Of a DNA stretch of 64,000 nucleotides, positions 11,710-22,560 are shown piece after piece. The translations under genes and the position numbers were made by a program. Source of the stretch: Periplaneta americana (Eukaryota; Arthropoda; Insecta; Blattodea; Blattidae); assembly GCF_040183065.1 (NCBI RefSeq), contig NC_091117.1, positions 110,363,001 to 110,427,000 of the forward strand. The letters are read 5' to 3'. The first letter of the stretch is position 1; each line of letters starts with the position of its first letter. Under the pieces are notes generated by a model. That model searched no databases. It saw only the letters and a program-made list of their open reading frames with translations, and was not told where the DNA came from.

Positions 11710-13030
11710 TGATCAGGAATAATCCTCATATTGCGTAGATCCAGAAGATCTTTAAGTTTTTGTTTCTGAATAGGAGCTGGAGAGAAAACAAAGGCTGAAG
11801 CGTGAAAGAAACTCGCATTCTTGATTTAGTTCTGCGAATTAGTATTCTTCTAAACTCAAATTCTTGTGAAGTCCTGTTGCTGTATTTAAAATAAGTGCGT
11901 TCTAAATCTTCTTTCCTATACTGAAACCAGGCCATCTTGAGCCAATTGACATTATTTACATCACTGAAAACTTTTCTGTCCTTTCTCATGTGGCGCCTCA
12001 GTTCTGAAAAATTCGGTACATGTTGAATTTCAATTATGTGGTATTTTTTGTTCGTCATTCTGACAATAGTGAATCATCTCGATATGAAATTATTTTGTTC
12101 TTTTCTGTAATGAGACATGATCCGAGTTGTACTCTATTTGTGGCCTGACTCAAAGGACATATCATTGATTAAAGGAATGTCAAGATGCCCAACAGCATGC
12201 AGAAACATAACAGACATATTTACATTTCTGGTTTGTCCACCGCATGTGTTGGAAAAGGAATTCCATTCCTTACCATCTGCATTTTTTGTAGGAAATTAAA
12301 AAGACATGAAGCAACTTCTGCAGATCCACGTTTGGCAGTTTTTTCACTCCAAATAGCATGCGACTTCTCTACAGAAGTTGTATAGTATACAGTTAAGTTG
12401 TATACAGCAAATCTTCGCCCATAAAATAATGCTTTAGCATCTGTTTTGTGATAGTAGCAGACAGTCTCCAGATCAAATTCAGCTAAATGGATTTTCCAGT
12501 TGCAGCTTCCGCCTCAATGTTGTCTTTTCTAGCCCTCGCTAAACATTTCTGTTCATTCTGAGCATCCTGATCTTGACGGTGAATTTCGTTGTCTGTGGCA
12601 TTCATATGAGAAAATCTGTAGCATGTATCGCACAAATAATTTTAGGCAAATGGAAGGGCAAGTTAAATTCTATGTTGTGAATATATTTCGATAAAAAATT
12701 ATTCCCTTCAGTAGTTATGCCATCATTTTCACATTTTTCAACGTACAGTTTGAACATTTTCCTACGATTTAACTAATGAGACAAGTACACTTTCTCTGAA
12801 TATTTTCAGGCATAATGTGATATTATTTTTGGAAAATCTTTAATATGAAATGTAATTCCTTCCATTACAGCATCTGACTTAGCCAAGCTGGTTTGTGCTG
12901 TCCTCTTTGATCTCTTGAAATTATATAATGTTCATTCCTTTTATACATACAGCATTTCATGTATGAACGATTCAGGCAAATCGAGTGTTGCAAGAAAGTA
13001 TGCCTAACAAACTTGCCATTTTTCACCATC
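11710..13030 (-). pseudogene. DUF7869-like (CGGQxRN) transposon gene relic
   Basis: Minus-strand blocks appear in family order: SRDQRGQHKPA near 12,890, KDFPKIISHYA and YSEKVYLSH near 12,820, MFKLYVEKCENDG near 12,740, AEFDLETVCYYHKTDAKAL near 12,440, CGGQTRNVNMSVMFLHAVG near 12,210 and VFSDVNNVNWLKMAWFQY near 11,950. This matches an insect and cnidarian family whose hallmark is SDxCGGQNRN, which I associate with DUF7869. Its biochemical role is not established to my knowledge, but its repetitive nature and acidic motifs suggest a transposase. Stops and frameshifts are frequent. No TIRs were identified around it. Confidence 0.65.
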
Positions 13031-13129
13031 TATCTTTGGTTAAAAGCTGATCATCTGTGCCATTTAAATTCCAAAATTCTTCATGAATTGGTAGCCACTC
13101 AAACTGAGTAAATTTGAAATTGCATTTCA

Positions 13130-13511
13130 TGAATGAAGGAATGGCACTGAAAGGAATGGTGAACGGGAGAAGAATTCGAGGCAGAAGAAGATATCAGATG
13201 ATAGACGACATTAAGCAAAAAGTACGTTGTATTTAACGACCCTCTCAACTGTCGAGTTAATACCAGCGTCGCCGGTGTGCCGGAATTTTGTCCTGCAGGA
13301 GTTCTACTGACATGAGCCTGTCGAATTTAGGTACACTTAAATGCCGAGATCGAACCCGCAACAACGGGCCAGAAGGCCAGCACTCTACGAACTGCGGTAC
13401 CCAGGCCGACTACGACATTAAGATATATGCGGACCCAAGAGAAAGGTAGAAAAGAGGAAGGATTGGGGAAAGTTGGCTTTGCAGTTAAAGACATGCCCTT
13501 GGGTAAAACAA
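13130..13511 (+). pseudogene. LINE RT C-terminal fragment split by a SINE
   Basis: The plus strand reads GMVNGRRIRGRRRYQMIDDI up to 13,215 and continues after the SINE as KIYADPREKVEKRKDWGKLA. This is the GxxGRRRxxMLDDI...W tail found at the end of many insect LINE RTs. Removing the SINE and one TSD restores a continuous reading. The 5' boundary is uncertain. Confidence 0.6.
13216..13411 (-). mobile_element. tRNA-derived SINE with 11-bp TSD
   Basis: Exact copies of ACGACATTAAG lie at 13,205-13,215 and 13,412-13,422. On the minus strand the element starts GTCGGCCTGGGTACCGCAG, has box B GGGTTCGATCTCGG, shares the body GACAGGCTCATGTCAGTAGA with the SINE at 39,698 and ends near GTCGTTAAATACAACGTAC. 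Confidence 0.92.
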
Positions 13512-13631
13512 GTATGTATGTATGTATGTATGTATGTATGTATGTATGTATGTATGTATGTATGTATGTATGTATGTATGTATGTATGTATGTATGTATG
13601 TATGTATGTATGTATGTATGTATGTATGTAT
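13512..13631. repeat. (GTAT)n array, 3' tail of LINE 1
   Basis: About 120 bp of nearly perfect GTAT repeats abut the minus-strand end TTTTTTAAAGCTTG of LINE 1. The second LINE of this clade carries the same tetranucleotide next to the same end (15,482-15,602), so the array is best read as an expanded LINE tail. Confidence 0.9.
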
Positions 13632-14519
13632 TTTTTAAAGCTTGTTTACAAGCATGTTCCATTACAAAAATGCAATACTACATGCTAATAGACTACACAT
13701 TACAATATTGCTAACTCTTCCGAATACCATGTATACACATTATTGCTAGCCTATTCTACTTTCCCTAAATATACTATTTACAACATGTTAACATCTATGC
13801 TACTGTTGAAGCTTTTAAATACTTTGTACAAAACTATTTTAGTACCTATTCCTTTTCCATTTACAGATAAAAAAAATCAATACTATTGCTAATCAATTTA
13901 AAAACTATGTTTAGAAATACGCTATTTAACAAATTAACCTACTTTCCTTAAATTTACTATTTACAACGAGTTAACATCTATGCTACTGTTGGATCTTTTA
14001 AATGCATTATACAACACTATTTTAGAGCCTATTCTGTTTTTCTGTTTACAAATTAAAAAAATCTATACTATTGCTAATACTTTTAAAAACAATGTTTAGA
14101 AGAATACTATTTAACAAATTAAACTATTTTCCTTAAATTTACTATTTACAACGTGTCAACATCTACTGTATGGTACTGTTGAATCTTTTAAATATATTGT
14201 ACAACACTATTTTAGAGCCTGTTCTGTTTTTCTATTCACAAACTAAAAAAAAAACAATGAATACTATTGTTAACTCTTTTACAATCTATGTTTAGAAGTA
14301 CACTATTTATAAAATTAACCTATTTTCCTTAAATTTACTATTTGCAACGTATCAACATTGTTGAATCTTTTAAATACATTATACAACACTATTTTGGAGC
14401 CTATTCCATTTTTCTGTTTACAAATTAAAAAAAAATCTATACTATTGTTAATACTTTTAAAAACTATGTTTAGAAGAATACTGTTTAACAAATTAACCTA
14501 TTTTCCTTGAATTTACTAT
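13632..14519 (-). repeat. LINE 1 3' UTR with about five 183-bp tandem repeats
   Basis: A unit containing TTTACAAC, CATCTATGCTACTGTTG, ACACTATTTTAGAGCCTATT and ACTATGTTTAGAAGAATAC recurs. Its TTTACAAC anchor sits near 13,778, 13,961, 14,146, 14,342 and 14,520, which gives spacings of about 183, 185, 196 and 178 bp. The array begins immediately after the stop codon of the LINE ORF and ends at the tail-proximal sequence TAATGGAACATGCTTG (minus strand). Its position defines it as tandemly repeated 3' UTR. Confidence 0.88.
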
Positions 14520-15197
14520 TTACAATATGTCAAAATTAATAGTTTTTGTGAACTTTATGAACGGTTTTGTGTATTTATTCACTAAGTCACAATTGCTCAT
14601 CGGCCAGTGGCCGCCGGCGTTAATCACACTTTTCTTGAGGCTTAGTCTTTGTTTATTTAGTAACTCACATTCCCAGAGCAGGTGATCCACAGTTTGTGGA
14701 CTCCGTTTACAAGGGCACATTGGATCGTCCATTATCTTAAAGCGATGGAAATACGATCTTAGTTTCCCATGACCTGTTAGGATAGTAGCTAAGTTTGTAC
14801 ACATATGTAGTTTCTTAAACGATCTATCCTGTACACTAGAGAAGAACGATCTTGTTAATTCACCCTTGGTTGTGGTGTCCCATTCTCTTTGCCACACTTG
14901 TACACTTTTCACTTTCAGTTCATTTTCACTGCACTTTTGGGGATCTTGGAGTAGGAGATGTCGACCTCGTTGCTGCCGGCTGCTTCCTTCGCCAGCTGAT
15001 CAGCAAGCTCGTTCCCAAAGTTCCCAGCATGTGCCTTCACCCAGGTGAAGTGGATGGTCCAGTTGGCTTTTTCCAGGCTCCTTATTTCTTCTCTAATTTG
15101 TTCAAGAGGCACTGGTGATTCGTGGAGTTGGCTATGGCATCTAAAGTTATTTTACTATCTGTGTGGATTGATACTGTGCGTTTGTTTTCCTGCATGT
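14520..15197 (-). pseudogene. LINE 1 ORF2 C-terminus (RNase H and tail)
   Basis: The minus strand reads TVSIHTDSKITLDAIANS near 15,160, then WVKAHAGNFGNELADQLAKE near 15,030, the RNase H end of an R1/I-like LINE. The downstream block is GHGKLRSYFHRFKIMDDPMC followed by PCKRSPQTVDHLLWEC near 14,680-14,760. The two parts lie in different frames near 14,913, so there is at least one indel. The 5' part (endonuclease and RT) is absent because the element stops at 15,197, directly against the (TGTA)n tail of LINE 2. It encodes the retrotransposition polyprotein and is dead. Confidence 0.85.
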
Positions 15198-15240
15198 AAT
15201 GTATGTATGTATGTATAGATGTATGTATGTATGTATTTTT
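15198..15240. repeat. (GTAT)n, proximal part of LINE 2 tail
   Basis: Tetranucleotide repeats at this edge and at 15,482-15,602 were probably one array, now separated by the SINE between them. Confidence 0.75.
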
Positions 15241-15481
15241 ATTTTAGTTGATTATTTAACGACGCTGTATCAACTACTAGGTTATTTAGCGTCGATGAGA
15301 TTGGTGATAGCGAGATGATATTTGGCGAAATGAGGCCGAGGATTCGCCATAGATTACCTTGCATTCACATTACGGTTGGGGATAACCTCGGAAAAAACCC
15401 AACCAGGTAATCAGCCCAAGCGGGGATCGAACTTCAGACCGGCAGGCAAGCGCCTTAACCGACTGAGCCACGCCGGTGGCT
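15241..15481 (-). mobile_element. tRNA-derived SINE inside a LINE tail
   Basis: On the minus strand the head GCCACCGGCGTGGCTCAGTC has a consensus-like box A, and GAAGTTCGATCCCC is box B. The body includes TACCTGGTTGGGTTTTTTCC and ends near GCGTCGTTAAATAATCAAC. It is flanked on both sides by GTAT repeats, so the exact TSD cannot be separated from the array. Confidence 0.92.
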
Positions 15482-15602
15482 GTATGTATATATGTATGTA
15501 CGTATGTACTTATGTATGTATGTACAGTATGTATGTATGTATGTATGTATGTATGTATGTATGTATGTATGTATGTATGTATATGTATGTATGTATGTAT
15601 TT
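15482..15602. repeat. (GTAT)n, distal part of LINE 2 tail
   Basis: The repeats are slightly imperfect on the left and perfect from about 15,528. They adjoin TTTTTTAAATTTTATTTATA, the 3' end of LINE 2 on the minus strand. Confidence 0.88.
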
Positions 15603-15708
15603 TTTAAATTTTATTTATATATCAGCGTGCTCCATTACATAGGAGTAATACTACATGCTTTAGCTAAGGTATTACAGTTGGTTACATAATTTATGACATG
15701 AGACTTAA

Positions 15709-18449
15709 CCCTTCGTTACTCGCGTTAAATTCCGTAACGCCAGTACTCACCTGGATTACAATGGTAATCCACATTTGTTTTTGTTTATAGACAAGGTTTA
15801 AACATTGGAATTAGATTTAAATGTTAAGAAATATATTGTTTTCAGTTATTACAGTAATAAGAATAGATATGGTACGCATAACGGAACGTATTAATTATAA
15901 ATATTAATAATGAAATGGATAGTACACAAATAGCATTCAAGTGACATGTTTGCATAATATTTCAACACTGGTCGTGTCTTTGAGTCATAATTTATTGTTG
16001 CATCATAGTTATGAGTTAGTTCACTATCATCATAATTATGTAGGTTATCTAGCATTGTTGCTCACTCGATGTTTGAAGGTCATCTGAACTCTTGATCTCT
16101 CTTAATCTCTCCCACGGGAAACGCAAGTTCACTACTGCTGACCTTACTTACGTCATATTTGATAACCGAATACCTCACTCAGGGGTGTAGCAATGAAAAA
16201 ATTCAGGGATGTAACAATCATTCTCACTTCACTTGTAATATTTTACAGATGTTTTTGTGTATTGTAAGAAGGATATTGATGCACTTTCATGTTTATGTTT
16301 GCATTTCACACTTTACACACGTGAGTCTAATCTACATCTGATTCAATTATCTGAGTAGGCCTATGCATTTCTTCTACACAGTTCAAACAAATTACATCTG
16401 AATGAGTAGGACAAATTCTCTTCAAGCACTGGGAACAAGATTGTCTTGTGCTCTTGTTTCTTGTTCTACCACACATGTAGCACCTACCAATACCTTCTGA
16501 CCGTATTCCTTCTTCTTGACCTGTTTGTGGAATGCCTAACAGTTGCTCTCCTCTTCTCTTTATTTCTCTTGGAATTGTCTGTTGGGTGATACGCTCGGAA
16601 ATTAGTGGCTTCATTAGGTCCAGAGCAAGGGTTTTTAGGAAGTTTTTCCGTAGAATTTTTTGTTTGTTTGCAGAATAAACAACAAGAGCATTGACACCTG
16701 CTATGTTCAGTAAGTCAAAGAAAATAGTCAGAGGCCAGCGGCGTGAATTTCTGCTTACATCATAGGCTGAGCATAACTGGTCCAGGACATCCACAGCACA
16801 TTTAGTTCTATTATAAAAAGATATTATTTCAGGCTTCTGGCTTCCTCCTGTTTCCCCATCCATTGCCTTATCATAATGCATGGTTGATAATGCTAACACT
16901 GTTTTGTTTTTCTTTGGTACATACTGTACGAAATAATTGTGCAGTTTTCATTGAATCCAAACAATGTACTGTTAACTTCCCTGTCTTGAGTAGTTGTGAA
17001 ATGAGGAGGGATTTCTCTTTTGTTTTTTTTCAAGGTTCCTACAAGTGTAATTTTGTCATTTTCTAGAAGATCTAAACACAGAGGTATGCTCGTGAACCAG
17101 TTATCGGTGGTCACATTTCTTCCTGTTCCTTTGATGGGATGAACCAGCCTCTTCACCACTGCATGTGCACTGTTACTTTGGTGAAATGGACCATCTGGTT
17201 GAATACCAGCATAAATTTCCAACTTATGAGTGTAATATGTTTTCACATCCACCATAGCAAAAATTTTGATCCCATATTTTGCTGGTTTAGTAGGTATATA
17301 CACTTTCATGGGACATCGTCCTCTGAATGCAACCAACTGCTCGTCTATAGTTACATATTCGCTTGGAATGTAGCACCTTTGTGAATTCTGAACAAATAAC
17401 TCGAACACTTCACATACAGCAGCCAGTTTATCAATTTCTTTCCTTTCCTGCCTGTCATGAATGTTATCAAAGCGTAGACATCGTAACAAAAATTGGAATC
17501 TATTGTAGGTCATAGTCAGGTAAATTGACTCTATACCTGTGCCATTTTTATCCCATAGTTCTCTTACGTTCAGTCTTCCCGATTTCAAAGCACCAGCAAG
17601 ATACAAAATACCTAAGAGTGCTCGAATTTCAACGTCATTTGTTAATTTGCAATCTCTGTCACGTCCGTAATTACGCTTCACTTTTTCAATATAAATATTA
17701 GTACACCTTACTATTACATTGATTATTGTCTGATCAATAAAGCAGTCAAAACACTCTGTGTGTGTCCGCGCATTTTTTGCAGCTCTTTTAGGGCCCGGTG
17801 AATGAATCACTATATTTTGTGCTCTTCTTCTCCCTCGTAGAGATACTGGTTCTTCCTGCCAAATTGTAGTGTTGTCTCTTCCCGCATAGCAGTTTCCATC
17901 ATTTATAGACATTAGTCTTTCATCACCATCACCATAATCATCATCCTCCTCCTCATTGTCTTGTTCTGAATTAGAATCGTGAACTTCATTCAAAAGATCT
18001 TCTTTGTTGCTTTCATCATCACTTTCATTTTCAATGCCAACATCCAGATCTTCATCTAGCCACTTGCAAATATTGCTTGTATTTTCCGTACCCATTGGAG
18101 CCAACTACAAAGAGAATGGAACGATATCACACACTTTTTTCATAAAGTTCCTGCATTGCATCACTCATAACCATATAAAAACTATTTCACTTACCTGAGC
18201 AAGAAACTGACGTCAGTACTCGCGTGGATTACAATGGTAATCCACTCGGAAAAACTGCGTATAACTTGATAAAACTCCGTATAACTTTCCAAAGCGTTGC
18301 GACAAATATGTCTAAACACCAGTAATGTCTCACTTAGACTGTGACGAGAAATTGCATTGACGCTCAGCTACGCAGTGCTGCAGGCGGTGACGTAATACAG
18401 GATTAAATATCAGTGGATTACTATTGTAATCCACGCGAGTACTGAAGGG
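15709..18449 (-). mobile_element. piggyBac-like transposon with TTAA TSD
   Basis: The 2,741-bp element is flanked by TTAA at 15,705-15,708 and 18,450-18,453. Its ends are CCCTTCGTTACTCGCG on the left and, as reverse complement, CCCTTCAGTACTCGCG on the right. The near-palindrome GGATTACAATGGTAATCC occurs near 15,752 and 18,224, with a variant near 18,416. Such subterminal repeats are typical transposase-binding candidates. The TTAA duplication and the encoded protein both support piggyBac. Confidence 0.93.
16327..18095 (-). pseudogene. piggyBac transposase, one frameshift
   Basis: Two minus-strand frames make one piggyBac (DDE_Tnp_1_7 type) transposase. The N-terminal part is acidic (DDESNKEDLLNE, EEEDDDYGDGDE). 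The catalytic core follows, with TIDEQLVAF (Asp near residue 254) and VTTDNWFTS (Asp near residue 334, both counted from the upstream TTG at 18,104). The second frame, from about 16,899, carries the third Asp region CAVDVLDQLCSAYDVSRNSR and a C-terminal cysteine-rich zinc-binding domain with CYMCGRTRNKS and CSQCLKRICPTH. A one-base indel near 16,895-16,930 separates the frames within ...TIISY/YVPKKNK. The first ATG is at 18,095. A possible splice acceptor, CTCTTTGTAG, lies just upstream, so an upstream exon is possible. Otherwise the length (about 590 residues) is normal. Confidence 0.93.
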
Positions 18450-18469
18450 TTAATAAGATATTTACAATT

Positions 18470-18744
18470 GAGGACCGTTTTTGCAAAACTTGCTAACTGC
18501 AAAATTTGCAAAATTCAGATTTTGATGGATTCGTTAACATAAGGCAGGCCTCTACATGTTGTTCAAGGCGTCTTAGTAAAATTGGGCTATTTCTCTTCAT
18601 TGTAGTGTGTCAAAGTGTGATCGTTTTTTCAAAACTTCCTTTCTGCTATGAGTGAGAAATACAGCAAAACTTGCTTGCTATAGTGTTCTGTCTCTCCTGT
18701 AATTTTTTTTTTTTCAGTTAGTACGTTTTGCAAAAACGGTCCTC
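18470..18744. mobile_element. 275-bp MITE, GAG ends, AATT TSD
   Basis: Perfect inverted ends begin GAGGACCGTTTTTGCAAAAC at the left and mirror at 18,725-18,744. They are flanked by AATT at 18,466-18,469 and 18,745-18,748. There is no coding capacity. The GAG terminus and AT-rich 4-bp TSD match the larger elements at 29,212 and 45,080. It is inserted in the 3' part of LINE 2. Confidence 0.9.
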
Positions 18745-19710
18745 AATTATGATTATGATCTTGCAATTCACATAGATTAAGATGTTGCCTAATTATACTT
18801 CTATTTTAGGTTACAGTCATTGTTAGTATTATTTCTAATTTTGATTATTATTATATTTTGCCGAATTCTATAGATTTTGCAAATTATTTCGAAGCTTTTT
18901 ATGTATGTTTTTGTGAATTGATCAAATGATGGAGGTCAAGTTTGACCTGTGCTTATTACGAGTGTATTAGCTCGTAGAATTCTTTTCTCATTCTCAATTT
19001 GAGCACATATTAGTATTGTACGGTTGACTGTCTGCTCTTCTTGTAGTTTGCAAGGTCACGTTGGTGCTGGAATAATCTTGAACCTGTGAAGGTACGACCT
19101 TGTGAAGCCATGACCCGCCACAATAGAAGTAAATTCGGCTCCGATAGATAACTTTATCGTCAATCTGTCTTTAACTGATGGGAAGAATTATTTCGTTATT
19201 GCGCATTTAGTTGACATAGTCCACTGTTCTTACTATTTTTAAGCTCTTTTCTTTCTCTTCTGTTAATATTGTATCTGTTGGTATTTTATTATAAGGTATG
19301 TCCCCTTCATCTTTTGTGGCGGCTTTTTTAGCAAGACGGTCAGCCATTTCATTCCCCAGTAATCGGACATGGGCCTTCACTCACCTAAAGAGCAATGTCC
19401 ATGCTGTCTCTCCAGTTTGCTCAGTTCCTTGTTTCTATTTTCCATGATTGAATTATGTATATTTTTGTTCTCCAAAGTGTCCAGTGTTACTTTGCTGTCG
19501 GTGTTAACCACTGCTATCTTCTCTGCTTCTTCTCTTATTTTTAGGTATTCAATATGATGTAGTGCCTTCAAGATTGCTATTTTTGTTCTGCCTGATTTTT
19601 GGAACATCTTTCATGCAGTTTGTACTTGGATCGATTAATGATGATGTTGTTCTGGATTATGACCGCAGCAGCTCCAAACTTTCCTCCGATTTTACTTTCA
19701 TCCGTGTATA

Positions 19711-20928
19711 CAGGGTGATTCACGAGGAAAGGTAAAAAATGTGAGATGTGAATTCTGAAGTCATTCTGAGTAAAAAAGTTCCTATGAACATAGGTCCATT
19801 TTCGAACGATGGCGGAGCTAAATGCATTTTCTTTGTAAAACGTCTCGCCCTAATGTGAATCAGACGTTACCATATGCTGCTGACGTGAGATATGGGACAA
19901 GGTCACAGATCGCAATGAATGACGTAACATTGGAATCAGCATTGTGAGCAATGTATATAAGATAAGTTCATTCACCTCACAAACCGGGTGATGGGGCATT
20001 ACAAATGTCCAATCGCCTGCCCTTGTCTGATGTAATGACACTATACTACACTATATCAATTCACAGCAGTTCAGTCAACTACCTACATTACAGTAGTTAT
20101 ACAGGTACAGTTATCGGAAGTGTTAAGTTGTGTTTTTCAAGATGCCTTAAAAATTTTCAACTGCAGAATAGAGTACGTCAATAATGTGTATGTGTATGGA
20201 TTGTGCGATGGAAGTTCCTTGCGTGCCGTCGCTGAATATCAACGACGCTCTCCCAACACAAAAGTACCATATCGAAGAGTATTTACTATCTATGGGGTTG
20301 GATGAAAGACTTGGTATACCAAAGGAAGGTAAAACGAGAGAGGCACTAATCGACCGTATTTTGGATGCTGCACGCCGCATAAAGAACAATCACGTGTAAC
20401 TCCCCCGAGCGATGAGCGCGATTCACGCCCGAGCGATGCTCTATTTGTAAATTTATATTGGCTCATGTTGTCATTGTTTTCTAATGATTGTTTTCAGGAA
20501 TTCTTTATATATGGAGCTTAAATCCATTGCACTTATCTGCCATATTAGAATAAATATTGTTAAACCATAAATAAGTAAAATAAAAATATTTAATCAATCA
20601 GTAAATACAACTCTAAAACGAATTAATGAAAAAACGCAATAATGCATTGAAGCACAAGGAGGTATCTTTGAAAATGTGCGAAAACATCAACCCCGACATC
20701 TAGAATATTAGGTATGTATGCATACGTGAATATAAACTTTAAATTTGTCCGTTATCTGTTTCTAAATGCGAGTTAGTACAATGGAATCCCAGACGTTTTT
20801 GTGAAATCAAAGAGCCATGTCTCCGTAACCGTTCGAAAACGGACCCATATTCATATGAACATTTTGACTCAGAATGACTTCAGAATTTACACACCAATAT
20901 TTTTTACTTTTCCTCGTGAATTACCCTG
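19711..20928 (+). mobile_element. DUF4817-type DNA transposon, internally deleted
   Basis: Long imperfect TIRs of about 110 bp start CAGGGTGATTCACGAGG at the left and CAGGGTAATTCACGAGG (reverse complement) at the right. TATA flanks both ends (19,707-19,710 and 20,929-20,932), consistent with a TA or TATA duplication. At 1,218 bp it is too short for a full transposase. It interrupts the RNase H of LINE 2 between MANKLD and VYTDESK. Confidence 0.88.
20120..20399 (+). pseudogene. DUF4817 helix-turn-helix fragment of a transposase
   Basis: The plus strand reads EYVNNVYVYGLCDGSSLRAV then AEYQRRSPNTKVPYRRVFT, the DUF4817-type DNA-binding start of many insect DDE transposases. A frame change near 20,300 leads to LDERLGIPKEGKTREALIDR and ILDAARRIKNNHV, then stop. 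The catalytic domain is absent, so this is a deletion derivative that could move only in trans. Confidence 0.7.
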
Positions 20929-21239
20929 TATATCTAGTTTGTTAGCCATTTCCTCTAGGGGCGCTCTTATGAATGGTTCTTCAGCTGGTGTGGCCAGTGA
21001 AACACTTCCAGATGTGCATCATACTCGATGTTTTTGTGGGTGGCTCTATAAATTCTTGCCTTTTCTTCTGACTAGACGAATTGGAAAAACTCCTGCTAGC
21101 ACACATGATCCGTCACATGACAATGTTCTCAATGCCTTCGTTATTTCCAGGTTCATTAGCCTTTGAACACGTTGGTACTTCCTTAAGTTACTTTGTTCTG
21201 TTAAGACCTTCTTCCATATCGGTGCACCATACTTGACTT

Positions 21240-22320
21240 CAGCAAAGCCTTCGATTCTGTAGACATTGACTTGTTAATATGTAAACTCAGAAGACTACAC
21301 CTAGAAGACCACGTTGTCCTGTGGTTTACCTCTTACCTTAATGGCCGCCAACAAAGTGTGATAGCTGGAAATCGTTCTTCCTCTTGGCAGGCCGTGAGGT
21401 CAGGGATCCCACAGGGATCAGTTCTTGGCCCTTTACTATTTACAATTTATATCAACGACATATCAGAATCTCTAAAATACTGCCGACACCATCTCTATGC
21501 AGACGGCCTTCAAATATACATAAAATTCCACACTGACGAAATAAATGATGCAATAACTAAAATTAATGACGATCTGGACTCAATCTGGACATGGACACGG
21601 AAATTCCGACTTAAACTAAATCCAGAAAAATCACAGTCAATCATTGTGGGCCATTCAGGTTTGTTAAGCGCTATTACCATACGAAATTTGTCCCCTATTA
21701 AAATACAAGGCACCGAAATTCCGTTAAGTGAATCAGTAGAGAATCTAGGTATCTATATGGATAAAAGTTTAAATTGAAACATTCAAGTTGCAGAAACCTG
21801 CAAAAAAGTATTCTAATTAATCCACTCGTTTACGCGATTGAAGAATTTTCTACCCTTTTCCATGAAGAAAATGCTAGTGCAAACACTCGTGATGCCCCAC
21901 TTCGATTACTCTGATATTCTGCTTACTGACCTAAGCATTACTTCGGCTCAGAGACTACAACGTGTTCATAATATGTGCGTCCGTTTCGTCTGCAATATTC
22001 GCCGGGCTGATCCCGTAACACCATCCCTCGAAATGTTGTCCTGGCTCCCTCTAGAAGATCGTAGGAAAATCCACTCTCTTTCCCTTCTCTTTCACATATT
22101 GCATTTCTCCACTCCTGTCCGTCTTGCGTCTCGTTTTCAAAATTTATCCACCCATTATAACCTAGACACACGATCACAACACTCCTCAATATTATCCATT
22201 CCCTCCCCCGAACATCCTCATAGTCATCTTCTTTCACTGTGGCTGTTCCTCGGCTTTGGAATTCCCTACCGAGTATTGTCAGGGACTGTCAGACATCAAA
22301 CCAATTTAAGAATAGGCTAA
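21240..22320 (+). pseudogene. RT C-terminal half of the inserted LINE
   Basis: The first frame has GIPQGSVLGPLLFTIYINDI and HHLYADGLQIYIKFHTDE, where the second Asp of the catalytic YADD is changed to Gly. It then runs to LKLNPEKSQSIIVGHS and LGIYMDKSLN followed by a stop at 21,778. The second frame, from 21,838, has LVMPHFDYSDILLTDLS, RLQRVHNMCVRFVCNIRR and LSWLPLEDRRKIHSLSL, the usual Jockey/CR1 C-terminal region. The altered catalytic motif, the stop and a frameshift near the end show inactivity. Confidence 0.88.
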
Positions 22321-22385
22321 CGAAATATTTTTCTAACAATTCTTGTTAACAATAATAGCTGTTTCAGATTTCTCAATGTTTAATG

Positions 22386-22389
<4 letters not shown>

Positions 22390-22463
<74 letters not shown>

Positions 22464-22521
22464 AGATAAATATCTAAATTATCTCTATTATTACTATTCA
22501 TATTACTAATACTGACACTTC

Positions 22522-22559
<38 letters not shown>
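22390..22559. repeat. (AT)n and (ATT)n microsatellites
   Basis: A 71-bp AT run (22,390-22,460) and a 38-bp ATT run (22,522-22,559) are separated by about 60 bp of AT-rich sequence within the 3' UTR of the plus-strand LINE. Confidence 0.95.

Positions 22560-22560
<1 letters not shown>

Noticed and set aside
13327..13714. ORFs with repeated MYVC or YIHT
   Set aside because: They are translations of the (GTAT)n LINE tail and the neighbouring SINE.
15376..15689. Second pair of MYVC-repeat ORFs
   Set aside because: They cross a SINE and a GTAT array and match no protein family.
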